A DNA stretch of 64,000 nucleotides from Echinarachnius parma (Eukaryota > Echinodermata > Echinoidea > Clypeasteroida > Echinarachniidae), in the NCBI GenBank assembly GCA_037951105.1, contig JBAMJV010007116.1:62001-126000 (forward strand). Direction: 5' to 3'. The notes under the pieces were generated by a model. That model was not told the DNA's origin. It saw only the letters and a program-made list of their open reading frames with translations, and ran no database searches. Shown piece after piece: positions 54,875 through 64,000 of this stretch; position 1 is the first letter of the stretch, and every line of letters begins with the position of its first letter. Both the position numbers and the translations under genes were made by a program.

Positions 54875-55142
54875 TATTAAAACCAAATGACAGCGATGGG
54901 CAAATCACATAAATCCACTAACAAATTTATCAATATGGTTAAAATAGTATACAGAGTGTTTATGTGGTCAATTATTAACCATAACATTGTAAAATGCAGT
55001 CAAATAAGTGGAATTATCAATGTCAATGCATTGACAGTTTTCTAATTTTAGTAGGCGGTTTCCTGGCCAAATTTGTATAATCCCATATTAGCAAAAATAT
55101 ATTCTTTCACATAATTCCCAATACTGTCAATTAGCTTTAATA
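54875..55142. mobile_element. MITE, AAGCCAAATGACAG family, copy 2
   Basis: 'aaccaaatgacagcgatggg' to 'cccaatactgtcaattagct', with interior 'gtaggcggtttcctggccaa', which matches 47900-47935 inverted. Confidence 0.65.
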
Positions 55143-56948
55143 ACTACATGTATTACCAACAATGTGATTTTTAGTTGTTTGAAGTGTCCAGTTTATAGGG
55201 AGAGAACACTGTACTTGAAACCATTTTGACACATTAATTCAGTTTTAACTGCTTGTCTACACCCATTTGGTCTTCATCTCAATGTCTACTACACTTTATA
55301 AGAGATATATCTGATATAAGGGTAAATTCAATGGATAGGGTGCTCATTATAATGAGGTTTGACTGTACATTGTATATGCCTGAAGCATAACTCCATACTA
55401 GACCGCAAACCCTAACCCAATCCTAAGCCGATTTATAATTCTGATTTCGCTAGTGGAAGTAATAGACCAAATGGGTGTAATCGAAGCGAAAAGTTTAACA
55501 TCAATTTAGACAAGATTGCATAATGTTGGGAAGCAAGAAATATCAATATACAATTTACAAGTAAATATCATATGTACACTCAAATGTGACCAACGATGGT
55601 ACAATCTATTACAATTACATGTACAATACAATAAACAAGTGATAATGTACAATCAACAAACACATGATCAATGCAAATCCTGCCTCTTACAATATCCATT
55701 CAATATTCATGCATTGTAACCCAACATTTTGTAGCATTTAAAACGGGTTTTCTCAATTCATATAATCCTGGGCCCCATAACAAAGACTTACAATCAATTG
55801 ATTGATTGATCGTGAATCTTTTATGTTACAGGGCCCTGTAGTATTTATGCAATTAAGACAATACAATTTACAGTATGTATCAACATAATTTTGCAAAGTT
55901 CATAATATGATACATAGACAGGTGGCTGGTAAGACAGGTTTGATTATACCTCATACCACACACATTCAATGAAAACAAAATAGCACAACTTTTTGCACGG
56001 CTTTCAATTTAAATTCTAAGCCGAAACGCATGCGTCAGATGAATTTTGACACGCATGCGAAAGTGGTTTTTACATAATCGTGAACGATTTTCGAAATACA
56101 ATTTCAGGGATCTGGTCATTTCAGAATTAACACTCGTTCAGTGCTGCTAAAAGATAGCGTAGCGTTCATCATTTTGCTGTTAACAATAAGATAACGCTGC
56201 TTTTATCTAAAAGCTGTTTTTTTTTCTTCCTTCAAATTTACAAAGACAAAGAAGCTTACATTCAGATATAGTGAAATGTAAGCAGATTATTTCATTCAAT
56301 TCATCATAGAATAGTTCTTACTTTTTAAATTTCAGAACCATATAGGGCATTATAATTGCGTTACCAAGTTGTTATCCAAATAGAACAAGACATGATACTT
56401 GTCAAATATGTAAATCCACTACAAATAGACTAACTTAAACAAAATTAATACTTGTAGGCATGAACATTTAAAATATCTTGTAACTCTTGTAAATGCAGCT
56501 TGTGTGTACCAACATTTATTGATTTCCTCTTTCCACAAAATTGAAGTAGATTTGATTAAATCTCCCGATTTCATTTACAAGATACACATAAAATGAACGT
56601 TATTTCTTCTAATTTCTATGATGTACAAAAGATAAAATGCATCTATTATTTAACATTTACACACAAGAGGCATAAATAAAAATGACTATAAAGTTCTCTA
56701 TATTATCTATTTACAGATCAGTTTCCCTACATAAAAGTCGAGACAATTATACAAACAAGACATACATATACAACACATGTAATCCGATATGCTGCTATGG
56801 CATAAATTTGACAATAGTTAACAAAAATAGCAAGATAACAGAGGTTGGCATATATGATATACAGTTGTAATATAGATACCCCTTCTCATCAAGAAGTGGA
56901 AAGAAAAAAAAAAAGATATGATACAAGCGAATGCTAATTCTAGTAATA
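55143..56948. other. AT-rich noncoding; small GGGCCC palindromic repeat at 55770-55850
   Basis: No exon. 'gggccccataacaaagactt' to 'atgttacagggccctg' is a short inverted repeat around 'caatcaattgattgattg', resembling the TTGCAGAAAGAGA MITE family. Confidence 0.4.
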
Positions 56949-57894
56949 CCCAGGGAGCAAACACCCCATTTTTTAGGATATCATACATGGAATGTTATAA
57001 AAGGTTGTTCACCAGAAATGTCTTCTAGGACCTTCTAGGATCACAACCTAGGTGGACAACCTCGCGCTCTAGCTACTGGAAGTTCACAAAACGCGTACAA
57101 ACGATTTAACCCATAATGTACGTTAATAGCGCATTAAATCCTTAGGGTTCATGAAGGTTTGTCTGTGCTATTTACAAAATTACACTCCAAAGCATTATGA
57201 TATCATCACATCGCTTCAGATTTGTATTCTGTAGAGTCGTGTGCATCTTTTGATACCAAATTTGACTGCATAATTTCTTTGGTTAATGTGTCACGTGTCA
57301 TTTTAAGTCACGTGTTATACAAACGACTTGAAATTGCACGTTCAGTTATATACAAAAACGCTTTAAAATGCTCAAGATATTTAAAACGTTACACAATTTG
57401 TATTTGAAGTTCTTCAAATGGCATTCAATTTAATTTGTTTAAGTTTTTGAAATGATAAACGATAACAATAGAATAATAATAAACATAAACAAGTGAAAAC
57501 AATAAAATACATAAGACCATGAGTTCATTATAGTGTATTGTTGGTAACTGATTTTACTAAATCATTATAATAGAGGTAAAAATCGTAAAATAGGTTTTAT
57601 AATGAAATGTACATATTGTACAATGAGGACAATACATTTGTATATATTGATTATAGAGTACAGGTATACAATCTACCTACATACAGAATATAATACAATA
57701 TGAACCATTTAATAAAGGGATTTACTTACTAATAACAGTTTAATGATGTATCTGACAACAATGCACTGGTATACTTGTTTGTATTAGTGTTACGTAGTTT
57801 GCCAATATTAACATGGAACTAATACAGAAGACGTCAGCAATGAGTGTACATATTTTGTAGGTGTAGCCTGTAGGGAAAGATAAGGGAAGGTAAA

Positions 57895-59750
57895 TGAAGC
57901 GGCAAAGTCAGTAGCGCTTCGCCCCCTGGACCCCCATTCAGCTTTCCAATGTGGGTATCCCTTGACTTATTCTATGTAGGGTTCCATCAGGATGATTGCA
58001 ATCGACAGTATTTATCTATCAGGCTAACGTTCATCCATACTTGGACAGTGCCCTCATCATACCAGGATGCTTGCAATGTGCACTTAATAATCTTCCAATC
58101 TCTAAACAGCTAATTCAAAAGCCAATTAACTAAAAAATAGTTAACTCTATAATACATATAGACAACATCTTTATAAATTATCTGGATATTGTAGACCTTA
58201 CGGCTACCTATGACACAGTGAACCATCGATTACTCCTCAATAAGCTGTACAGGATGACAAGTGACATTCATCTGACCAAACTCATCCAACTGCTACTAGG
58301 AAACAGACGTTTCTTTGTGGAGCTGAACGGAAAGCGCAGCAGGTGGAGGATACAGAATAATGGACTCCCACAGGGCAGTGCTTCGCTCCAGTCCTGTTCA
58401 ACATCTACACGAATGGCCAACCTGTCTCTCCAGGCACAAGGAGCTTCATCTATGCTGACGATCTCGGCATTGCCACTCAGAACAGCGATACCAATGAGAT
58501 AGAGAACACCTTAACATCAGCCCTAGACAACCTGACAGTATACTACAGAGACAACCAGCTGAAAGCAAACCCTACCAAGACCCAGGTCTGCTTATTCCAT
58601 CTACGCAACCGCGAGGTTGGGAAGAAACTACCACTCACATGGAATGGTACCCCCCTTGACCACTGCGATCATCCAGTGTACCTTGGCGTTACCCTGGATC
58701 GGACACTTTCATTCAAGCAGCATATCGGAAAGGTGAGGGGGAAAGTGAGGACCAGGAACAACCTCCTCCGGAAACTGACAAACTCCTCTTGGAGTGCCAG
58801 TGCATCTAAACTACGGGCAACAGCTGTTGCACTTCGTTATTCTGCTGCGGAGTATGCGTGCCCAGTCTGGGAAAGATCCTCGCACTCGAAGAAACTTGAC
58901 CTAATTCTCAACGATAGCTGAAGAGCAATCTCTGGTTGTCTAAAGCCGACAAATGTAAGCAGCCTTTATGTCCTGTCCGGCATTACTCCACCCGATATAC
59001 GCCGGTCAGTAGCCAGTAGCGTGGAGCGTCTCAGACAAAGTCAGGATAGCCGCCATCAATGTTATGACATCCAACCATCCCAGAAACGGCTCAAATCAAG
59101 GAAAAGCTTCCTACACTCTGTCCAACCGCTGACCGAATCCCCACAGGTGGCCAGACGTAGGCTTTGGGAGGAGAGGCGCAGCAGTAACCACCACCATGAC
59201 AAGCTAACTCTCCCTACTAAGGAGCAGTTACCCCCAGGACACAAGCAAGACTGGAAGACATGGAAGTCCCTCAACTGACTTCGCACAGGGATGGGTCGAT
59301 GCAAAGTCATCATGAAAAAGTGGAGATATACAGATGATGACAACACTAACTGCGACTGTGGCACATCACAAACCATGCAACACCTCCTTCAATGTCCTAA
59401 CCTTGAGGAACAGTGTAGTCAAGAAGATCTGGTGGATGCGAATGAGACAGCCCTGCGATGTGCAAAGTCATGGCCGAATATTTAATATTCTAGATTAGTG
59501 TAGATGTCGAATACGAAAGAAGAAGATCTGGATATTACAAATCCCAAAGTTTCCGGGGGCTCCGCCCCCTGGACCCCCCAATAAGCTTCCCAATGTGGGT
59601 ATCCCATGAATGATGCTATTCACGGTTCCATCAGAATGCTTGCAATAATGTATCTATCAGGCGTAAGTTCATATCGGAAAAATCCCAGCTCATAACATGA
59701 TGCTTGCAGTGTGCACTAAATAATCTTCCAATTTCGAAATAGCTGACCCC
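57895..59750. repeat. Pair of ~200-bp direct repeats flanking the LINE fragment
   Basis: 57900-58120 and 59545-59745 share 'cgccccctggaccccc', 'aatgtgggtatccc', 'ggttccatcagaatg' and 'aataatcttccaat' in the same order. They may be two copies of a poly-G element, or the halves of one element split by the LINE. Confidence 0.6.
58185..59487 (+). pseudogene. Non-LTR retrotransposon reverse-transcriptase relic (Jockey-like)
   Basis: Reverse-transcriptase motifs appear in order: DLTATYDTVNHRLLLNKLY (58190), NGLPQGS (58360), YADDL (58451) and VYLGVTLDRTLSFKQHI (58675). A C-terminal CDCGTSQTMQHLLQCP zinc-knuckle-like end lies near 59350. A frameshift follows LPQGS, and stops occur at 58919 and 59276. 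There is no endonuclease domain. Inactive, 5'-truncated copy. Confidence 0.88.
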
Positions 59751-59920
59751 CCCCCCCCCCCCCCAGCCATAACACCCGGGCACGCTGCTGGGTTGTCGCT
59801 TCGCTCCCTCGCCAGAGATGGTCAAAATGACGAATCATCCCCCCACCCCCCCCCCCCCCCCCGCCCCCCCCCCCCCCCCCCCCCCACAATGGCGAGAAGA
59901 AATCGACGCCCTTGATTAGC
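59745..59920. mobile_element. Poly-C hAT-type terminus
   Basis: Two C-rich blocks, 'cgcttcgctccctcgc' as in 9386-10461, and a terminal 'gagaagaaatcgacgccctt'. Confidence 0.55.
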
Positions 59921-61320
59921 ACTGTATTCATATACAAAGTGTCAGGCTGGAAGACTCCCATATGAGTTAGAAATGTGCACTCTTGTGTGCTGGATCGATT
60001 GCAGTATGTATCCAATGACTGGTGATAAACATAACGACGCGCCGCGATCGTCATACATTAATATGTTCGCTAAATCATAACATCCATTTTATCATTATAA
60101 TTATTTCATGCAATTATTCTTATGTATTTCTTTGTTTCAAATTATTTTATTTTGTATTGTTTTATCCTTTGTTTTGCTAATTACCTGTTTTTTTTATCTT
60201 ACTAAATGTCATCGAACATGTATAGGGTTAAACAGCTAAATATTTGTTTCATTCTATAATCTGCATCATTTCCACATATTTTTGTCAATAGGCGTATGTG
60301 AAATTTCACATTCTATATCTGACACGTGACATATAAAAGGCACGTGACAAAAAATAATAGAAGTAAAATGGCCAAATTTGGTATCAAACGATGTAAAACT
60401 ATCTATGAAAGACATATTCGAAGCAAGTCGATGATAGCAGCATGCGTTTGGGTGTAATCGTGAAAATACCAGAGTAGGATGTTCATGAACCCTAAGGATT
60501 TAAGGTGCTTTTAACGTATATTAGGGGTAAAATCCTTAATATGTGTTTTTTGGCCTTCCAGTAGCTAGTTCGCGAGGTTGTCCACCTAGGTTGTGCTTCT
60601 ACAAGGTCCTAGAAGACAATTCTGGGCCCAAACCTTTTATAACATTCCATGTATGAAAAACCCCCTTTGCTCCCTGGGTATAATGAATCTTTCAACCAGT
60701 CTTCTGGACAACTACTAATCTGCTCTGCTTGGTATCATGTATATAGTTTGATGTTTAGTTTCACTACCCGTCAGTTAATTGCCTAGACAATGAATTTGCT
60801 AGATCCGAAAGCTCGGCACATATTGACTAACAAATTTGACTCTGTAAAAGATTAAAAATGTGTAAAAATGCAAGAAGCTGGAAGATTTGCTGTGTATAGA
60901 AGGAATGAGTTACTATTGCAGAGTCCGTGCAATACAAAATTTAGTGAGTGGAATGGAATTTGAAACGTTACTTAACGCTGGTGCAAAAAGTAGAAATGTG
61001 GAAGGAATTACAAGGCGTCTGTCATCAAAATCAAAACTCAATTTCAGTTACTTTGCGAGGCAAGAGTCACCATTAAAAATTGCATTCTGACCCAGACAAA
61101 TACAAATAACTGTCCTATTATCAGTAGATTGTTTAGACTAGAAACATTTAATTAGAATAATAAAATACCTTGGCAAAATGTGCTTATTTTTCTCCAATCA
61201 TTGAAAGGAATATTTGCGATGATTATGTGAAGTTCATAAAATGGTTAACTATTTGTACATCCTGCTTTTTATATTGAGAAATGCATGCAATTTTACATTT
61301 GCAGTACATTTCATTTCAGT
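59920..61320. other. AT-rich noncoding flank; right arm of the 3.7-kb element
   Basis: No coding exon. 60310-60681 is the right arm of the 56949-60681 element. The rest shows no gene. Confidence 0.4.
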
Positions 61321-61330
61321 AAAAATCGTT

Positions 61331-61346
61331 TTTATTCAATTTTATT
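61331..61346 (-). promoter_or_regulatory. Candidate polyadenylation signals of the FGD-like gene
   Basis: On the minus strand AATAAA occurs at 61341-61346 and again at 61331-61336, about 290 bp after the stop codon. Confidence 0.4.
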
Positions 61347-61365
61347 TTGGACTTGTTTCTCAAGT

Positions 61366-61581
61366 TTAGTCATTCACTGCAACTGATCCTACGCAGGACA
61401 AGAGACTTCTTCTCCGGCATGGAATTTTAGTCTGGAATTGGACTGAATGTTTAGACTTGGACAGACTAGTATCAAGTCTTCTTAGTCCTAGTCTTTTATA
61501 ATGAGATGCTTCCGCCAAGGCCTTGTTCCATCGATCAAAGGCCTCCACTGTGTCACCTCTCAAGACGACTTTCCGAGGACC
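61366..61581 (-). pseudogene. Decayed duplicate of the FGD terminal exon
   Basis: Reads GPRKVVLRGDTVEAFDRWNK and ALAEAS, against MKVMLRADSVEACDRWNKAL in the real last exon. It is preceded by an acceptor-like 'gacaaagacag' and stays open to about 61366. It would lie in the 3' UTR, or serve as an alternative last exon. Confidence 0.55.
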
Positions 61582-61633
61582 CTGTCTTTGTCTGGACTTG
61601 GACCCTAGACTAGAATCAGATCTACCCCGAGTC

Positions 61634-61768
61634 CTAGTCTAGACAAGAGGCCTCTACCAGAGCCTTGTTCCATCGATCACAGGCCTCCACCGAGTCTGCT
61701 CTCAACATGACCTTCATAGGACCCTGCGTCAGCTGTAGGATTAGTCCAGACTCGAAGCCCTCGTATTG
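61634..61768 (-). CDS. FGD-like last exon, PH-domain C terminus and stop
   Basis: Acceptor GTTTGTGCAG. 44 codons plus TAG at 61634-61636. The conserved PH Trp is in the RWNKAL helix. Confidence 0.85.
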   Translation of the reverse strand, partial: QYEGFESGLILQLTQGPMKVMLRADSVEACDRWNKALVEASCLD

Positions 61769-63769
61769 CTGCACAAACAGAAAAAACAATCGAAAAATTA
61801 ATACAAATTTTTGTGAAGCAAGTTGAGTTTGTTATTCTTTCAAGAAATGACTAGAGCTATCTTCTGCATGGGATTGTGCCATTTTCACGCAGCAAATACC
61901 CCTTACGAGTGTGTTCATATAAGAGTTGGTTCTGTCGATCAACATCAGCATTTATGAGTTTGTTATATTTTTTAATATTTATCATGTTTCTTAAGAAATA
62001 GTTCATCAGGGTTGAACGTAATCGTTGTAGGTGCAGAGAACCCTTACCAAGTACCTCATCTAGCTACCAAAATTTGCCCCAAGATTTCATCTAAACGGTC
62101 AATTAGATCTTTTTCCCTCACTAATGATGCAGATGGGGTAACCGAGCAACGGCATGCTGGCCTTGTAGGTGTAGAGAACCTTGAAACCCTAACATCTTCG
62201 TACCAAATAATGTTAACGTTATTTGCCCAGATGGTATATCTTACCTCGCCAATGATGCAGACGGCGTAACCTAGCAACGGCATGCTCTCAAGCGCCACCA
62301 CATCCTCGCTGGCCTTGTATTTGTAGAGGACCTTGTCCTTGATGCGGTACCACATCTTCTTCCAGTCTTTCTTCTTGCTGCGGGTCCAAAGGTAGCCGCT
62401 CATCGTCGAGTTAGTCACGTCCTTGGCGCTCACCTACAATGGGAAAGAGGACAAAAATAATAAAGAGAATTGTTAATTTGTGCAACTGAAATACATTAAA
62501 CCGTCGTGAATGTCAAATTATTTCCTTTGAAGGCTTTCTAAATACTTCATATTACAAGAATTAGAATGTGGTTCCAACTGTGACTCCACAAGGTGCTGCC
62601 TGGCAGGAATGTTGCCCACAGAGTAGTATACGTGTTCTTGGTGTCCTCATTGACTTTTGGTATGTATCCAATGACCAGGGTAGTAAGGCTGATGCATCTC
62701 AATTGTCGAAAAGTCAGAATGTGTGCTTCGCAAGTAGCCACGATTATTACTATAATCCATTGTGAAAGTTTGATTTCTCTGATCTTTAGCCTCCCCCCCC
62801 CCCCCCCTAGATTTGGTTTGGTAATAATTTTAACGACACAGCAACACTCCCCCCCCCCCCCTGGAGTTGTGAAAACAGCAATATTTGGGCAAAACCATGC
62901 CAATTCGGGGAAAATTTATGTCCGATTCAAGCAAAATCATCAAGTCATATTCAGAATAAATACAATTTTGGGGGGAGCTAGTGTTTTTTTTTCTTTCTTG
63001 TTGGTTGCCGAGGGGAATAATGATTCTTGGGCAAAAGACCTCATTCCCCACCCCCGTGTCCCCCCCCCCCCTCTGGCAAAAATGTGCCATTACTCCAGCC
63101 ATGACGGCTTATAACACCTTGGCCCCGTTGCAGAAAAAGATACAATCGATTGTAAGTTGCAATTAATCGTAAGTCAGATCACGTGTTCTAATCTGATTGG
63201 TTGAAACGCGTAAATTTGCTGACTTACGATCAATCGTAACTTACAATCGATTGTATCTCTTTCTGCAACGGGGCCCTGGTCTGCCCCCTTGGGTAGTCTT
63301 TTGTAGACAAGTTTGGCCGTCTAATGATTAACCCCTTGACTACGGGAACCAGATGGGTTGTGTACAAAGTATATGGGGATTTCACAAACTTGAAGGGAAC
63401 AGGTTAACCCCTTGACTACGTGAACCAGGTGGGTTGTGTACAAAGTCTATGGGGATTTCACAAACTTCAAGGGAACAGGTTAACCCCTTGACTACGGGAA
63501 CCAGGTGGGTTGTGTACAAAGTCTATGGGGATTTCACAAACTTGAAGTGAACAGGTTAACCCCTTGACTACGGGAACCAGATGGGTTGTGTACAAAGTCT
63601 ATGGGGATTTCAGATACCCGAAGGGAACGGGTTTAAGAGCAAGTCTTCCTCACCTTCAATGCACTGGGTCTGATCGGTTGGGTCTTGGATTTCCTCCTCT
63701 TCGTCTTGCTCGATTTCTTCGTCCTCTCCTTGCCCTCATTCTCTTCTGGTACCTGCTCCGAAATTTGAG
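61634..63769 (-). CDS. FGD-family FYVE/RhoGEF/PH protein, C-terminal exons
   Basis: Minus-strand exons are 63654-63769, 62245-62433 and 61634-61768; the gene continues upstream beyond the window. The first gives a Lys/Arg-rich linker (KSSKTKRRKSKTQPIRPSAL). The second starts the C-terminal PH domain: MSGYLWTRSKKKDWKKMWY and DKVLYKYKASEDVVALESMP then LLGYAV. The third gives its last strand and helix (VEACDRWNKALVEAS) and ends two codons later. FGD proteins are guanine-nucleotide exchange factors for Cdc42 that bind phosphoinositides through FYVE and PH domains. The PLLGY motif and the C-terminal position of the PH domain fit FGD; the subtype (FGD5/6-like) is less sure. Confidence 0.82.
62018..62184 (-). 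pseudogene. Scrambled partial duplicate of the FGD PH exon
   Basis: 'actaatgatgcagatggggt', 'gagcaacggcatgct' and 'ggccttgtaggtgtagagaa' match parts of the 62245-62433 exon in order, with the middle missing. Confidence 0.55.
62245..62433 (-). CDS. FGD-like exon, first half of the C-terminal PH domain
   Basis: Acceptor CCATTGTAG, donor GTAAGA. 63 codons, phase 0 both sides. PH strands beta-1 to beta-4. Confidence 0.88.
62780..63115. repeat. Poly-C blocks of a degraded element in the FGD intron
   Basis: Three C runs (about 62791, 62850 and 63060) with 'gttgtgaaaacagcaat' between. These give proline-rich pseudo-frames only. Confidence 0.5.
63121..63276. mobile_element. Palindromic MITE, CCCCGTTGCAGAAA family
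   Basis: CCCCGTTGCAGAAAAAGATA at the left and 'ctctttctgcaacggggc' at the right are inverted, with 'caatcgattgtaagttgc' against 'cgtaacttacaatcgattg' inside. Confidence 0.88.
63331..63632. repeat. 76-bp tandem repeat, four copies
   Basis: Units begin 'aaccccttgactac' at 63331, 63406, 63482 and 63558, about 76 bp apart. The last ends 22 bp from the splice donor of the FGD exon at 63654. Confidence 0.92.
63654..63769 (-). CDS. FGD-like exon, basic linker before the last PH domain
   Basis: Acceptor TTTTGCGCAG, donor GTGAGG. 116 nt, ending in phase 0 with PIRPSALK. Confidence 0.78.
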
Positions 63770-64000
63770 CTGCGCAAAAAATAAACAAAATATTGATTCA
63801 AATAGACAAATGGTACAGATAGAATACGATTATCAACATCTCACAGCCATGATTTTACCAAATTTCGGGACAGCTCGGTTTATTTGTACCCTAATTGATG
63901 GTATTTGAATTCAATGCTTCCCATGAACTACAACCTGTTTGCTACTCTTGTTCGTTTGTCAAGTTTTAATGTGCAATTTAATAGTTGACATAATTTCTTA

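Larger units (their letters stand above)
56949..60681. mobile_element. 3.7-kb element with ~380-bp terminal inverted repeats
   Basis: ATACCCAGGGAGCAAA at the left and its complement at the right (60666-60681). The arms share 'atacatggaatgttataaaa', 'acaacctaggtggacaacct', 'aaatccttagggttcatgaa' and, deeper, 'gataccaaatttg' and paired 'cacgtg' blocks. The interior contains direct repeats and a LINE fragment. No transposase of its own was seen. Confidence 0.78.

Noticed and set aside
57895..59750. LTR retrotransposon, because direct repeats flank a reverse transcriptase
   Set aside because: The polymerase is of non-LTR type (LPQGS, YADDL and a C-terminal CCHC-like end), and the repeats match poly-G hAT-type sequence rather than LTRs with TG..CA ends.

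Overview
This is animal (metazoan) nuclear DNA from an AT-rich genome crowded with transposons. The host genes have spliceosomal introns with GT/AG borders. The recognisable ones are a cholinesterase-like carboxylesterase, TMEM107 and an FGD-type FYVE/RhoGEF/PH protein. The mixture of poly-G/C-bearing hAT elements, fold-back MITEs, SINE/LINE tails of the 'gcgctatataaa' type and degenerate tandem arrays suggests a marine invertebrate, probably an echinoderm or other non-vertebrate deuterostome. That placement is an inference. Operons, CRISPR and prokaryotic signals are absent.

Layout. 1-11 kb: no confident protein gene; a possible 3' UTR, a tRNA-like sequence, a 1.8-kb element with long inverted ends, a 42-bp minisatellite, and a ~180-bp tandem array interrupted by a Harbinger-like MITE and a hAT element. 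11.4-16.2 kb, minus strand: TMEM107, exons 1-4 located, with transposons in every intron. 16.2-20.4 kb: SINE, microsatellite and MITE territory. 20.46-31.58 kb, plus strand: a ten-exon secreted type-B carboxylesterase (copy A, about 650 codons) with an intact catalytic triad but one missing base in exon 4. Its introns hold many dated insertions. 31.6-37.5 kb: MITEs, a dead Tc1 transposase and palindromes. 38.25-40.2 kb: a second esterase copy (B), with only exons 1-3 before it runs into two transposon-like arrays (CCAACGTTGG type, then a 41.3-46.3 kb region of ACGTC-rich repeats). 46.3-46.5 kb, minus: the N-terminal exon of a possible SLC7-type transporter, broken by a hAT end. 50.1-52.2 kb, plus: a two-exon serine-rich protein of unknown function. 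54-61 kb: MITEs and a 3.7-kb element with ~380-bp inverted ends carrying a dead LINE reverse transcriptase. 61.6-63.8 kb, minus: the last three exons of an FGD-family gene.

The most unusual features are (1) the array of partial exon-2 copies, each keeping a splice-acceptor-like start but lacking the exon's 3' half and donor, in intron 1 of both esterase copies; (2) TIR-bounded arrays built from palindromic ACGT-core motifs, including many full TGACGTCA (CRE-type) sites; (3) a MITE starting immediately after the GT of an esterase splice donor; and (4) decayed exon duplicates at the FGD 3' end. TMEM107 and the esterase each lack one coding base, so either both are damaged or this assembly has indel errors.
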